Assembly: GCA_963710535.1 (NCBI GenBank)
Contig: CAVQAW010000008.1
Location: 186,001 to 250,000, forward strand
From: Pelagihabitans sp963710535
GTDB lineage: Bacteria; Bacteroidota; Bacteroidia; Flavobacteriales; Flavobacteriaceae
Reading direction: 5' to 3'
Length of the DNA stretch: 64,000 bases
Position 1 is the first letter of the stretch, and every line of letters begins with the position of its first letter. Position numbers and translations under genes: made by a program. The notes under the pieces are model-generated. The model was not told the origin of the DNA. It made no database searches and saw only the letters and a program-made list of their open reading frames with translations. Shown piece after piece: positions 1-9,455 of this stretch.

Positions 1-299
1 CTTTGCAGGGTGCCATGGGAAAAAAGTTGATATCGGAACGAAATATTGATGTGGGGAAAGTCGATTCCATCATTTTGATAGAACCGGGAAAAGCCTATTA
101 CATCAAATCGGATGCCGTACTGAAGATAGGGATGGAACTTCGGAATTATGGCACAATATCATTTGTATTGAATTTGATTCCCAGTACTTTACGAAATATC
201 GTATACGATTTTATAGCTAGGAACCGCTACAAATGGTATGGTAAAAAAGAGGTGTGCATGGTGCCTACCCCAGCATTGAAGAACAAATTTTTGGAATGA
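1..299 (+). CDS. DCC family (DUF393) thiol-disulfide oxidoreductase-like protein, 5'-truncated by the window edge
   Basis: Only the C-terminal part (about 98 codons) is inside the window; the frame is open to the left edge, so the true start and the N-terminal D-x-x-C-x-x-C motif that names the family lie outside. The visible part matches the usual family tail: an LQGAMGKKL segment (normally the end of the SLQ...G turn), a central ISFVLNLIPSTLRNIVYDFIA membrane-proximal helix, the basic NRYKWYGKK and the closing CMVPTPALKNKFL. Known members are small proteins with a proposed thioredoxin-like redox role, but their biological function is largely unproven. The downstream neighbour is convergent (minus strand). 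The family call is good; the presence of the redox cysteines cannot be checked here. Confidence 0.8.
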   Translation, partial: LQGAMGKKLISERNIDVGKVDSIILIEPGKAYYIKSDAVLKIGMELRNYGTISFVLNLIPSTLRNIVYDFIARNRYKWYGKKEVCMVPTPALKNKFLE

Positions 300-395
300 T
301 TTCTTTAGATTGGGTATCAACAGGAAGAACTACTTTTTGTTGTTATTTGTCATGTTTCGTTTTTTCAATTCCCTACCAAGGCCAAATCTAAATCT

Positions 396-1715
396 TCAAT
401 GTTTGTAGTTGTCGTCCCAATTTTTGACCTTGGGTTCGCCCAATTTTCCAATGGATTTGGCAACCACCATCGATACCATGGCATCGCCGGTTATGTTTAC
501 TACCGTTCTGGCCATATCCAAGGGGCGGTCGACGGCAAAGATGAGGGCGAGTCCTATGGCCAGTTTATCAGAGGAAATCCCTATCGTTTCAAGCACGATG
601 ACCAACATAACCATCCCAGCCCCGGGAACCGCGGCCGTGCCTATCGAAGCCAAGAGCGCCGTTAGCACAATGATCAACTGGTCGGTAAACTCCAAATGAT
701 GGCCGAGGGCCTGGGAAATAAATACGGCAGCTACACCTTGGTACAAACTGGTGCCATCCATATTGACTGTTGCGCCTACCGGCAAAACGAAACTTGAAAC
801 TTCCTTATCAACACCGAGGTGTTCTTCCACCCTTTCCATGGTCACTGGCAATGTGGCCGCGCTTGAACTTGTCGAAAAAGCGAGCAATTGTGCTGGCGCG
901 AGTTGTTTCATGAACCAAAATGGATTCTTTTTGGTAACGGTTGCAACCATTACCCCATAGAACACAATCATCAATAAAAGCCCGAACACGACCACTCCCG
1001 AATATTTCAGCAATGCCAGGAGCAGGTTGGCGTCCCCCGTGGATACCACCACATTTGCCAAAAGGGCAAAAACCGCAACAGGTGCGGTGAGCATGATTAA
1101 ATCAACCATTTTTAAAACGACGTCGTTGAGGGCATCAAAGAATTTTTTAAGTGGGTCGGCACGCTGCTCCCCTATCAATAGCATTGATATGCCCAAAAAT
1201 ATGGTGAAGAAGATCACTTGGAGCATCAGTCCGTTATCTCCCATCGCGGCCACAGCATTGTCCGGAACCATATCTTCGATAAATTGCAAAGGTCCCGATT
1301 CTTTCTGTATGGCGGCCTGTGCCAGTTTCGATTGCACCGCCTGGTCATTGGCATAGGTTTGGGTAAGTTCCGCAATGGTTTCTTGGGGAATTCCCTTGCC
1401 GGGACCGATGGCGTTCGCCAGCACAAGTCCGATTGAAATGGCTACTATAGTGGTTCCTACAAAAAGGCCAAGCGTGCGAATTCCTATCAGTTTGAACTTT
1501 CCAATGTCTTTCAAATCCGAAATTCCTTTAACCAGGGATGCTAAGATCAATGGAATGGCTATCAATTTTAAAAGCTTGATGAAGATGGTGCCTATAGGTT
1601 TGATCCAATCAACAACGAAACCCTTGCCAAAGGAAAATTGGGTCATCAAGTACCCGAAAATCAGGCCCAATAGCATGCCTATCAGGATCTGCCAATGCAA
1701 TTCAATGCGCTTCAT
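396..1715 (-). CDS. Dicarboxylate/amino acid:cation symporter (DAACS family), copy 1
   Basis: The 439-residue inner-membrane protein is of normal length for the GltP/DctA (SLC1-like) family, which imports glutamate, aspartate or C4-dicarboxylates with Na+ or H+. It opens with LHWQILIGM. It has the serine-rich hairpin STSSSAATLP at residues 281-290, and the NMDGT substrate/cation motif at about residues 318-322. Near the C-terminus it carries the conserved AAVPGAGMVM and FAVDRPLDMARTVVNITGD segments. The next gene upstream on the same strand (1861-3165) is a close paralogue, so this is a tandem duplication. The substrate cannot be read from sequence; acidic amino acids or dicarboxylates are the likely range. 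The start ATG at 1715 fits the family N-terminus. Confidence 0.93.
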   Translation of the reverse strand: MKRIELHWQILIGMLLGLIFGYLMTQFSFGKGFVVDWIKPIGTIFIKLLKLIAIPLILASLVKGISDLKDIGKFKLIGIRTLGLFVGTTIVAISIGLVLANAIGPGKGIPQETIAELTQTYANDQAVQSKLAQAAIQKESGPLQFIEDMVPDNAVAAMGDNGLMLQVIFFTIFLGISMLLIGEQRADPLKKFFDALNDVVLKMVDLIMLTAPVAVFALLANVVVSTGDANLLLALLKYSGVVVFGLLLMIVFYGVMVATVTKKNPFWFMKQLAPAQLLAFSTSSSAATLPVTMERVEEHLGVDKEVSSFVLPVGATVNMDGTSLYQGVAAVFISQALGHHLEFTDQLIIVLTALLASIGTAAVPGAGMVMLVIVLETIGISSDKLAIGLALIFAVDRPLDMARTVVNITGDAMVSMVVAKSIGKLGEPKVKNWDDNYKH

Positions 1716-1860
1716 GGTGGTGGTATGGGGATAAAATTAAAGTTAGGAAGTGTTCGGTTTTGACCAGATCTATCACAGATTGGCCAAGATCACTTTTGGT
1801 TGGTTTTCTGAGCCGTTAAATTTTATTGATTCCAAGGACCAAGATAAATCAAAAACCGGT

Positions 1861-3165
1861 TCAACCTTCTTTTAAATGGTCGTCCCAATTTTTAATTTTC
1901 GGTTCTCCAAGTTTGCCAAATGATTTGGCCACGACCATTGAAACTGTGGCATCTCCCGAGACGTTCACCACAGTACGGCACATGTCCAAGGGTCTGTCCA
2001 CGGCAAATATGAGCGCCAGTCCGGCTTCCGGAATGCCCGCCTGGGCCAAAACGATGACCAGCATCACCATGCCCGCACCCGGCACCGCGGCACTGCCGAT
2101 CGATGCCAAAGTGGCCGTGACAATGATTCCGAGCTGTGCGCTTAAACTAAGATCCATTCCGAATGCCTGGGCGATAAAAACCGCGGCCACCGCTTGATAC
2201 AAGCTGGTGCCATCCATGTTGATGGTCGCCCCTATGGGCAAAACGAAACTGGCCACTTCCTCATCCACCCCCATATGCTCCTCTACACGTTCCATGGTAA
2301 CGGGAAGTGTTGCGGCACTTGAACTGGTCGAAAAGGCCAACAGTTGGGCTGGGGCCATTCCGTTGATAAAAAAGGACGGCGTTTTTTTCGTGTACAGGTA
2401 CACAATCAGCAGGTATACACAAACCATCAATATCAGACCGAGGACCACACAGAGCGCATACCATGCAAGTGCTCTAAATAGGTCCATACTGGGCGATTCT
2501 ACCACCAATGCGGCCAAAAGGGCAAATACCCCGTACGGGGCGGCCAGCATAATAATATCAATCAGTTTGAGTATCACTTCATTGAACCCATCAAAAAAGG
2601 CCTTTACGGGCGCAGCTTGTTTTTCGGGTATAAGGATTAGTCCAACACCGAAAAATATCGCAAAGAAAATAACCTGGAGCATTTTGCCATTATCACTGGC
2701 TGCACTAAAGATATTGCTTGGCACCAAATCTTCCAATGCTTGTAAGGGACCTGCTTCCCTTTGCTTTTCTGCTTCCGCGATCTGGTTGTTGACATCCCCG
2801 CTATAATTTGAAACCAGTTCATTGCGCGTTTCCTCGGAAATGGAATTCCCGGGTTTAATGGTGTTGACGATGAGCAAACCTATCGACACCGCAATTATTG
2901 TAGTAGTGATGTAGATCGCGATGGTCCTTCCGCCCATCTTCGACAATTTTGAAATATCCTTTAAATCCGAAACGCCTTTGACCAAAGAAGCCAGAATAAG
3001 GGGCACCGCGATAAGTTTTAAGGAATTGATAAAAATGTTGCCGAAGGGCTTTACCCAATCCGATACGATTTTCGGCCCCCAATCAAACTGCACCATTAAA
3101 AAGGCGAACGCAACGCCCGCAACCATGCCTATCAAGATTTGCCAATGCAGTTCAAGTTTCTTCAT
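1861..3165 (-). CDS. Dicarboxylate/amino acid:cation symporter (DAACS family), copy 2
   Basis: This 434-residue paralogue of the 396-1715 product shares long near-identical stretches with it: the same STSSSAATLPVTMERVEEH hairpin, NMDGTSLYQ, AAVPGAGMVM, RPLDMCRTVVN and the KNWDD tail. It differs most in the loop around residues 105-165, an extracytoplasmic segment. It probably imports acidic amino acids or dicarboxylates using a cation gradient. The 145-base gap to copy 1 shows no strong terminator, so the two could be co-transcribed, with this gene first. The start ATG at 3165 gives the same LHWQILIGM N-terminus as the paralogue. Different loops suggest different affinity or substrate, which is an inference. 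Confidence 0.93.
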   Translation of the reverse strand: MKKLELHWQILIGMVAGVAFAFLMVQFDWGPKIVSDWVKPFGNIFINSLKLIAVPLILASLVKGVSDLKDISKLSKMGGRTIAIYITTTIIAVSIGLLIVNTIKPGNSISEETRNELVSNYSGDVNNQIAEAEKQREAGPLQALEDLVPSNIFSAASDNGKMLQVIFFAIFFGVGLILIPEKQAAPVKAFFDGFNEVILKLIDIIMLAAPYGVFALLAALVVESPSMDLFRALAWYALCVVLGLILMVCVYLLIVYLYTKKTPSFFINGMAPAQLLAFSTSSSAATLPVTMERVEEHMGVDEEVASFVLPIGATINMDGTSLYQAVAAVFIAQAFGMDLSLSAQLGIIVTATLASIGSAAVPGAGMVMLVIVLAQAGIPEAGLALIFAVDRPLDMCRTVVNVSGDATVSMVVAKSFGKLGEPKIKNWDDHLKEG

Positions 3166-3225
3166 CTAATGGATGTTTAGACGTGAAAGATACCATTTTG
3201 CGAGGAAAAGGGCTAGAATGCAGTG

Positions 3226-4290
3226 CTATAATTTAATCGTCCGGTTGATCAGAACATAATCTGCCAAAACCAATGCGGCCATAGCTTCGACAATAGGAAC
3301 TGCCCTGGGGACCACACATGGGTCATGGCGTCCCTTCCCTTGGGCCTTCACCGTATTGCCCTCCTTATTGATAGTCTCGTATGCCTGTATGATGGTGGCT
3401 ACGGGTTTGAACGCCACGTTGAAATAAATATCCATTCCGTTGCTGATGCCCCCTTGAATACCACCGCTATGGTTGGTTTTGGTGCTACCGTCGGTATTAA
3501 ACGGATCGTTATGATGGCTGCCCCTCATCTTCACGCCTTCGAATCCGCTGCCATACTCAAATCCTTTCACCGCATTGATCGAGAGCATTGCCTTGCCCAA
3601 TTCGGCATGCAATTTGTCAAAAACAGGCTCCCCCAGTCCAACCGGTACATTCCGGATGACACATGTAATGATGCCGCCGATGGTGTCGCCTTCCTTGCGC
3701 ACCTGTTTGATATAGTCTTCCATCTGTTTCGCCATGGTAGGATCCGGGCAGCGCACGGGATTCGATTCTACAAGGGAAAAATCAAGCGATCGGTAGTCTT
3801 TTTCCATCTTGAGGTCGCCCACTTGGGAAACGTAGGCGTTGATGCTGATGCCTTTTAAGAATTGTTTGGCGATGGCGCCGGCCACCACCCTGCTCGCAGT
3901 CTCTCTGGCCGAGCTTCTGCCGCCACCCCTATAATCGCGGAAACCATATTTCTGATCATAAACATAATCGGCATGGGAGGGCCTATACGAATCCTTTATG
4001 TGGGAATAATCCTGGGATTTTTGATTGGTATTCCGAATGGCAAAACCGATTGGGGTACCTGTGGTTTTGCCTTCAAAGACACCCGAAAGAAATTCAACCT
4101 CATCGGCCTCTTTGCGTTGGGTAACGATGGCCGATTGTCCAGGTTTCCTGCGATTCAATTCGGTTTGTATGGCATCGGTGTCCAGTAGCAACCCAGACGG
4201 ACACCCCTCCAAGACCCCGCCGATCGCCTCCCCGTGCGATTCTCCAAATGTCATTAATTTAAAAAGCGTGCCAAAGGTGTTTCCTGCCAT
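3226..4290 (-). CDS. aroC: Chorismate synthase
   Basis: It catalyses the last shikimate-pathway step, 5-enolpyruvylshikimate-3-phosphate to chorismate, using reduced FMN. The 354-residue protein starting at MAGNTFGTLFKLMTFGESHG has the family signatures: GESHGEAIGGVLEGCPSGL, the basic LNRRKPGQSAIVTQRKEADEVEF loop, the GGGRSSARETA FMN-binding segment, and GRHDPCVVPRAVPIVEAM near the C-terminus. The frame stays open 39 codons further upstream (to 4407), but that extension overlaps a good promoter at 4377-4408 and does not resemble the family, so I place the start at ATG 4290. The distance to the upstream FAD gene is 340 bases and it has its own promoter. Cytoplasmic. Confidence 0.97.
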   Translation of the reverse strand: MAGNTFGTLFKLMTFGESHGEAIGGVLEGCPSGLLLDTDAIQTELNRRKPGQSAIVTQRKEADEVEFLSGVFEGKTTGTPIGFAIRNTNQKSQDYSHIKDSYRPSHADYVYDQKYGFRDYRGGGRSSARETASRVVAGAIAKQFLKGISINAYVSQVGDLKMEKDYRSLDFSLVESNPVRCPDPTMAKQMEDYIKQVRKEGDTIGGIITCVIRNVPVGLGEPVFDKLHAELGKAMLSINAVKGFEYGSGFEGVKMRGSHHNDPFNTDGSTKTNHSGGIQGGISNGMDIYFNVAFKPVATIIQAYETINKEGNTVKAQGKGRHDPCVVPRAVPIVEAMAALVLADYVLINRTIKL

Positions 4291-4632
4291 GGATTTGATT
4301 ATAAGTGATTCACGTAAGCGAAAACATGTTGATAAAGTCATTGGAAGCAACCAACAATAGCTTTTCCCAGATTGGTCAAAGGTAAATCTTAATTCACATC
4401 CTACCAAAATCCGAATTAGGGTTCAAGAGGGGGATGGGTCAACGCAATTGACCGCCCTGGAAAATTCATGGAGGCGTTGGTTGTGAATGGGTCGATTGCT
4501 TCCCAAGGCCCAAGAAGGCAAAGAACTCCACGAATTCATGCGGTTGAACCATTGGCGTATAGCATGGATCCAATCGTAACGGCATGAAAAAGGCGTCTTT
4601 GAAGCATCCTTGCCAAAACCAACAAGTTGAAG
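4291..4632. other. Intergenic region between aroC and the FAD/Fe-S oxidoreductase
   Basis: This 342-base stretch holds the aroC promoter (4377-4408). In the rest I see no convincing coding frame, no strong terminator after the oxidoreductase gene and no repeat shared with other parts of the window. Confidence 0.6.
4377..4408 (-). promoter_or_regulatory. Bacteroidota-type promoter of aroC
   Basis: On the minus strand there is TTTG (4408-4405), 20 bases, then TACCTTTG (4384-4377). This is an exact match to the TTTG/TAnnTTTG consensus of the Bacteroidota primary sigma factor. The predicted transcript start near 4370 gives an aroC leader of about 80 bases and rules out translation from the upstream in-frame codon at 4407. 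Confidence 0.7.
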
Positions 4633-7542
4633 TTAAAGCATCGCTTCCTTGAAGATGCTTATCGGATGTTGTGCCCTTCGACCCGTACCATCCATAATTT
4701 GATGCCTACAGCTGGTTCCGTTGGCGGCAACCAAGGTTTCTTCGGAGGTCTTACGAATCGATGGGAACAGTTTTAATTCCCCAATGGCCATGCTCAAGCC
4801 ATAATGTTCTTTTTCGTAGCCGAAAGATCCCGCCATGCCGCAACAGCCCGAACTGATGATGGAAACGGTATAATTTTCCGGCAGATTCAGCATATCAAAA
4901 GTAACCTTCTGGTTCGAAAGTGCTTTTTGGTGGCAATGGCTATGGATTTTCACCTGTTTGGCCGCCTTGGTGAATTTTGATGGCGCTACTTCCCCTTTTT
5001 GAATTTCCCGGGCGAGAAATTCCTCAATGAGGAACGCATTTCGGGCGATGGCCTCGGTGGTCTCCGAATCGCTGGAAAGTCTTTTGTACTCGTCCCTGAA
5101 CGTGAGGATTGCGGAAGGCTCGAGTCCCAGCACAGGGGTATTGTGATGTGCAAATTGCTTCAGTTTCCCAATATTGTCTTCTGCGATTTTTTTGGCTTGT
5201 TTCAAAAAGCCTTTGGAGAGGAAGGCACGACCACTCTCCGCATAAAACAGCTCTACCTCATATCCCAACCGACATAAGACCGTAATGGCATCTTTCCCTA
5301 AATCCACATCAAGGTATTTGGTAAACTCATCGATATATAAAATCACTTTCCTTTTGCTCACCTCATGCTCGGAGCGGCAACTACGGAGATGTGCTTCAAA
5401 ATCAAAATTATACACTTTAGGCAGACTTCTTCTTGGATCGATTCCGGCCGATTTCTTCAATATTCCGCCTAGGACAGGAGAATCATAGACCCAATTGGTC
5501 AGTCCCGCCATTTTGCTGCCCAAGCGGCTCAATTGGGTATTGTGGGCAAAAAGCTTACTGCGCAGCGGATACCCATTGGCTTCCTGATATTGGTAGAGAA
5601 ATTCTGTTTTCAAGGTGGCTATGTCCACATTGCTGGGGCATTCGCTGGCACAGGCTTTGCAGCTCAAACAAAGGTCGAAGACCTCTTTGAGTTCTGGCCT
5701 GTCGAAAGGATTTTTTTGATCGGAATCGGTGAGGAACTCCCGCAAAGCGTTCGCTCTTCCCCTAGTGGTATCGCGCTCATTTTTGGTGGCATGGTAGCTT
5801 GGGCACATTGCACCGGCCATATGATGGGTTTTGCGGCAGTCACCACTGCCATTGCATTTTTCACTAGCTTTTAAGATGCCCTCACTATCCGAAAAATCCA
5901 TTAATGTCTCTACGACCGGTTCTTTCCGGTCAATCTCATAACGCAGGGAAGCATCCATGGGATAAGCGTCGACTATTTTGCCCGGGTTGAAGATATTGTT
6001 TGGATCGAAATATGATTTAATGCGCTTGAGCAGTTCATAATTTTGCGCCCCGATCATCAAGGGTATGAATTCGGCACGCACGATCCCATCGCCATGTTCC
6101 CCGCTGAACGAGCCTTTGTATTTTTTGGTAAGTTTGGCAACATCGGTCGTAATGGTCCTAAAAAGGGCGACGTCCTGCGATTTTTTCAAATTGAGTATGG
6201 GCCTTAAATGAAGTTCTCCGGCCCCAGCATGCGCATAGTAAACGGCGTCTTGGCCATAGCCCTTCATGATGGCGGTAAATTCCCCAATAAAAGCTTTCAA
6301 ATCTGGTAAAGCCACTGCCGTATCCTCAATACAGGCCACTGCTTTTCTATCCCCAACGATATTGCCGAGCAGGCCAAGGCCCGCTTTGCGCAGCTCCAGG
6401 GCCTTATTGATGTCCTCTCCCCTTAGCACCGGACTTGCATAACTCATGCCCGATTTTTTGATTCCTTGTTGCAATCCGGCCAGTCTTAGTTCCAATTCGC
6501 GTTCGGTATCGGCCTTCACCTCCAACATGAGCAGGGCAGCGGGATCGCCCACCACAAAGAATCGGTTTTGCAGTTGTTCCCTGTTGTTCTTGGTGCAATC
6601 GAGGATTACCTTGTCCATCATTTCACAGGTGTGGAGTCCGTGTTCCATTACAGGTACCACATCCGACAAGCAGTTCTCCAAGGACTTATAGTGTGTGACC
6701 ACCATAGCGGAATGAACGGGTGGCAATCGATCTAACTGCAAGGTGATTTCAGTGGTAAAAGCCAAGGTACCTTCGCTCCCGCTCAATAATTTACAGAGGT
6801 TCAATTCGGTTTCCTCCGCTCCAAAAATATTGTTATTGAGCAACTCGTCCACGGCATATCCCGTATTACGCCTGTGGATTTCCTGTTTAGGAAATTCTTT
6901 TAATATTTCATTTCTTATATCCTTGTTTGACAGTTCCTTATAAATGTTTTTATAAATTGATGCTTCAAGTGTATTTTCCGTCAATTTGGTTTCCAGTTCC
7001 TGTTTGGAGATGGTTTTAAAAGTGACTTTACTGCCATCGGAAAGCACTGTTTTCAAGGCGATGACCTTATCCCTTGTCACTCCATATTTTATGGAGGTGG
7101 TGCCGGAAGAATTGTTACCTACCATGCCCCCCATCATACATCGATTGGCCGTTGAGGTGTTCGGTCCGAAAAAAAGACCATGGGGCTTTAGGTATTGGTT
7201 CAGTTCATCGCGAATAACCCCGGGTTCTACGGTAACCTGCCTTTTTTCCAGATCCAGGTCCAAAATCTTTGTAAAATGTTTGGATACGTCCACGATAATG
7301 CCCTTCCCTACGCACTGCCCTGCCAAGGAGGTACCTGCGGTCCTGGGAACAAGACCAATCCCATTGTTTCTGGCAAATGCGATCAAGGTTTGGATATCCG
7401 AAATCGTTTTGGGATAAACCACTGCCAAAGGCACCATGCGATACACGGAAGCGTCGGTGGCATAGAGTGCCGTCGATAAAGTGTCATCAAGAAGTTCGCC
7501 GTCGAGCTTCTTTCTTAATTCATTCAGTATTATATTTTCCAA
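4633..7542 (-). CDS. FAD-binding and Fe-S-binding oxidoreductase (D-lactate / D-2-hydroxyacid dehydrogenase type, YdiJ-like)
   Basis: The 969-residue fusion protein begins with an FAD-binding PCMH/FAD_binding_4 domain (about residues 40-210; PRTAGTSLAGQCVGKGIIVD and GGMVGNNSSGTTS loops). An FAD-linked oxidase C-terminal domain follows (about 270-540, including YYAHAGAGELHLRP and SGEHGDGIVRAEF). Next come cysteine motifs of an Fe-S module (around residue 566 and CLSCKACASECP near 627-636), and a C-terminal CCG-type cysteine-rich domain (HSHCHQKAL, SSGCCGMAGSFG near 900). Such proteins oxidise D-lactate, glycolate or D-2-hydroxyglutarate and pass electrons to the quinone pool at the inner membrane; the exact substrate is not readable here. 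The start appears to be TTG at 7542: no ATG or GTG lies between it and the in-frame TAA upstream. Confidence 0.9.
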   Translation of the reverse strand: MENIILNELRKKLDGELLDDTLSTALYATDASVYRMVPLAVVYPKTISDIQTLIAFARNNGIGLVPRTAGTSLAGQCVGKGIIVDVSKHFTKILDLDLEKRQVTVEPGVIRDELNQYLKPHGLFFGPNTSTANRCMMGGMVGNNSSGTTSIKYGVTRDKVIALKTVLSDGSKVTFKTISKQELETKLTENTLEASIYKNIYKELSNKDIRNEILKEFPKQEIHRRNTGYAVDELLNNNIFGAEETELNLCKLLSGSEGTLAFTTEITLQLDRLPPVHSAMVVTHYKSLENCLSDVVPVMEHGLHTCEMMDKVILDCTKNNREQLQNRFFVVGDPAALLMLEVKADTERELELRLAGLQQGIKKSGMSYASPVLRGEDINKALELRKAGLGLLGNIVGDRKAVACIEDTAVALPDLKAFIGEFTAIMKGYGQDAVYYAHAGAGELHLRPILNLKKSQDVALFRTITTDVAKLTKKYKGSFSGEHGDGIVRAEFIPLMIGAQNYELLKRIKSYFDPNNIFNPGKIVDAYPMDASLRYEIDRKEPVVETLMDFSDSEGILKASEKCNGSGDCRKTHHMAGAMCPSYHATKNERDTTRGRANALREFLTDSDQKNPFDRPELKEVFDLCLSCKACASECPSNVDIATLKTEFLYQYQEANGYPLRSKLFAHNTQLSRLGSKMAGLTNWVYDSPVLGGILKKSAGIDPRRSLPKVYNFDFEAHLRSCRSEHEVSKRKVILYIDEFTKYLDVDLGKDAITVLCRLGYEVELFYAESGRAFLSKGFLKQAKKIAEDNIGKLKQFAHHNTPVLGLEPSAILTFRDEYKRLSSDSETTEAIARNAFLIEEFLAREIQKGEVAPSKFTKAAKQVKIHSHCHQKALSNQKVTFDMLNLPENYTVSIISSGCCGMAGSFGYEKEHYGLSMAIGELKLFPSIRKTSEETLVAANGTSCRHQIMDGTGRRAQHPISIFKEAML

Positions 7543-7639
7543 GTTAGAAACAATTTTTGCCGTAAAATTAAGTTATTAAAGGCTGTGGTAACTAAACAAA
7601 CATTACCTTTTTAAATCAGAACCAAAAATTTGAACAATT

Positions 7640-8146
7640 ATGAAAATGTTAAAAACATTATCCTTCATTTTATTTTTGACCGCCAGCGCGGCTAGTGCCC
7701 AGGAAATCTCTGAGCATGCCCTTGGACTAAGGCTTGGCGATAGTGATGGTTTCGGCGCTGAAATCTCATACCAAAAATCGGTCGGTCGCACCAACCGTGT
7801 AGAAATCGATTTCGGCTGGCGCGACAGTCGTGCATACGATGCTTTTAAACTCACCGGTATTTACCAGTGGGTAAGACCCATTGATGGCGGGCTACAGTGG
7901 TACTATGGCGTCGGTGGTGGATTGGGGAGCGTCGATTTTACGCCGACCAGCAGAAACAATGAACCATTTGAGCCCGATGGCGGCCTGTTTGTTTTTGCTG
8001 CAGGGGATATCGGCATCGAATATCTTTTTGATTTTCCCCTTTTGTTGTCCTTGGATTTTAGGCCTGAACTCGGACTGTTGGGCTATGGGGATTTTTCAGA
8101 TAATTTCGATTTTGACATCGCACTCGGTATCCGATATCGCTTTTAA
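7640..8146 (+). CDS. Small outer-membrane beta-barrel protein
   Basis: This 168-residue protein has a clear Sec signal peptide (KMLKTLSFILFLTASAASAQ, cleavage near residue 21). Alternating hydrophobic/polar strands rich in G, Y, W and F follow, and it ends in GIRYRF, the terminal-aromatic signal typical of outer-membrane barrels. The size fits an eight-stranded barrel. No enzymatic motif is visible, so the role (structural, adhesion or small-molecule passage) is unknown. It is followed by its own terminator at 8172-8206 and is divergent from the FAD/Fe-S gene, so it is probably monocistronic. Confidence 0.85.
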   Translation: MKMLKTLSFILFLTASAASAQEISEHALGLRLGDSDGFGAEISYQKSVGRTNRVEIDFGWRDSRAYDAFKLTGIYQWVRPIDGGLQWYYGVGGGLGSVDFTPTSRNNEPFEPDGGLFVFAAGDIGIEYLFDFPLLLSLDFRPELGLLGYGDFSDNFDFDIALGIRYRF

Positions 8147-8171
8147 AGAAGCATTGTTTTAAAAATAGTAC

Positions 8172-8206
8172 GGCCCTTGCTTGTTAAAAGCAGGGGCTTT
8201 TTTTAT
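8172..8206 (+). terminator. Rho-independent terminator after the small barrel gene
   Basis: A hairpin pairs GCCC-TTGCT with AGCAGGGGC around a short loop and is followed by a run of seven T (8198-8204). It lies 26 bases after the stop codon. The T-run also serves as the -33 region of the next gene's promoter. Confidence 0.8.
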
Positions 8207-8228
8207 TTCACCCATATCATTACCTTTG
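8197..8228 (+). promoter_or_regulatory. Promoter of the TlpA-like gene
   Basis: TACCTTTG at 8221-8228 matches the TAnnTTTG -7 element exactly. A T-rich -33 region (CTTT/TTTT at 8197-8201) is formed by the T-run of the preceding terminator. The start codon at 8251 is about 15-20 bases after the expected transcript start. Confidence 0.55.
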
Positions 8229-8250
8229 GCCCCAAAATAAAAAAATACTG

Positions 8251-9381
8251 ATGAAACGAATTTTTTGGGCTTTGGGCATCACCTTGGCCATTGTGTCTTG
8301 TGGAAAAAAATCCGACGGATTTACCATCACGGGGACCTTGAGCGGTGAATTGGAAAACGGAACCCAGGTGTTCTTGAAAAAAACCGATGGGAACAACCAA
8401 CCGGTAGACGTGGACACCACCACCGTGCAGGATGGTAGGTTTGTATTCACAGGAAAGGCCGATCTGCCCGAACTGCAATATATCTTTGTGGACCAACTTC
8501 CAGGATATACCGCGGTTGTTGTGGAAAATGGAGCAATTGAGCTCACGGCCAACAAGGACAGCTTGGGATTGGCCACGATCAAGGGCACCGAACAGAATGA
8601 CATTTTTGCAGACTATATCGTCAAATCCCAAGATATTTCCAAAAGGGCCCTCTCCATCCAACAAGACATGCAACGGGCGAACACGGAACGAAACGAGGCC
8701 AGCATAGCGGCACTTCGGGAAGAGATGAACGAACTCCAGGATGAATACAAGAATTTCGAATTGGATTATATCAAGAATAACCCTAACGGACTCATTTCTG
8801 CCCTATTGATCGATAGGGCCCTGGCGTCGAGGGTGGTACCCGCAGTCAAAATCAGGGAACTGTACGACGGCCTCACCGCAAAAATAAAGGAAACCAAAGC
8901 AGGCAAAGAAGTATTGGAACGCCTTATTGAGTTCGAACAAAGAGAAGAGCAAGGCAAAAGTACCGAAGTGGGCGCGGTCGCCCCGAACTTTTCGGCTCCC
9001 GACCCCAATGGCAAGCCATTGGCGCTCAACGATGTCAAGGGAAAGGTGACCTTAGTCGATTTTTGGGCAGCTTGGTGCAGGCCTTGCCGTGCCGAAAATC
9101 CGAACTTGGTAAAGGTTTATGAAAAATACCACGATAAGGGTTTGAACATCATCGGGGTGTCGTTGGACAGGAAAGCGGAGGATTGGAAAAAAGCCATAGC
9201 AGATGACGGCCTGACCTGGAACCACGTTTCAAACATCGCCTATTTCGACGATGCCATCGCCAAACTTTACAGCGTGGATGCCATACCAGCAGCATTTCTA
9301 CTCGATGAAAACGGGGTCATCGTTGCCAAAAATTTAAGGGGATCTGAGCTCGAAAACAAGGTCGCTGAGCTATTGCAATAG
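8251..9381 (+). CDS. TlpA-family thiol:disulfide lipoprotein with N-terminal DUF4369 domain
   Basis: The 376-residue protein has a lipoprotein signal (lipobox ending IVSC, Cys17). It contains a DUF4369 beta domain (about residues 23-120), a charged coiled-coil-like linker (about 125-190), and a thioredoxin/AhpC-TSA domain (about 240-376). The redox motif WCRPC sits at about residues 274-278 and the cis-proline loop is AIPAAF. It is likely anchored in the membrane facing the periplasm, where it would reduce or isomerise disulfides of exported proteins or of cytochrome c maturation partners. The CxxC pair is intact, so it should be redox active. It is followed by a strong bidirectional terminator. 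Family assignment is firm; the physiological partner is unknown. Confidence 0.92.
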   Translation: MKRIFWALGITLAIVSCGKKSDGFTITGTLSGELENGTQVFLKKTDGNNQPVDVDTTTVQDGRFVFTGKADLPELQYIFVDQLPGYTAVVVENGAIELTANKDSLGLATIKGTEQNDIFADYIVKSQDISKRALSIQQDMQRANTERNEASIAALREEMNELQDEYKNFELDYIKNNPNGLISALLIDRALASRVVPAVKIRELYDGLTAKIKETKAGKEVLERLIEFEQREEQGKSTEVGAVAPNFSAPDPNGKPLALNDVKGKVTLVDFWAAWCRPCRAENPNLVKVYEKYHDKGLNIIGVSLDRKAEDWKKAIADDGLTWNHVSNIAYFDDAIAKLYSVDAIPAAFLLDENGVIVAKNLRGSELENKVAELLQ

Positions 9382-9401
9382 AAGCACAAAACCCAATCCA
9401 T

Positions 9402-9438
9402 AAAAAAACCCGAGGGCTGCCCTCGGGTTTTTTTTATT
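9402..9438. terminator. Strong bidirectional terminator between convergent genes
   Basis: CCCGAGGG-CTG-CCCTCGGG forms a perfect 8-bp stem flanked by seven A on the left and eight T on the right. It can therefore stop transcription from the TlpA-like gene (plus) and from the propeller lipoprotein gene (minus), whose stop codons lie on either side. Confidence 0.93.
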
Positions 9439-9455
9439 ATAAGATTTACGCTTCT

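Noticed and set aside
3325..3858. 177-codon open frame antisense to aroC
   Set aside because: aroC is certain on the other strand; the antisense translation shows no signal, fold or motif.
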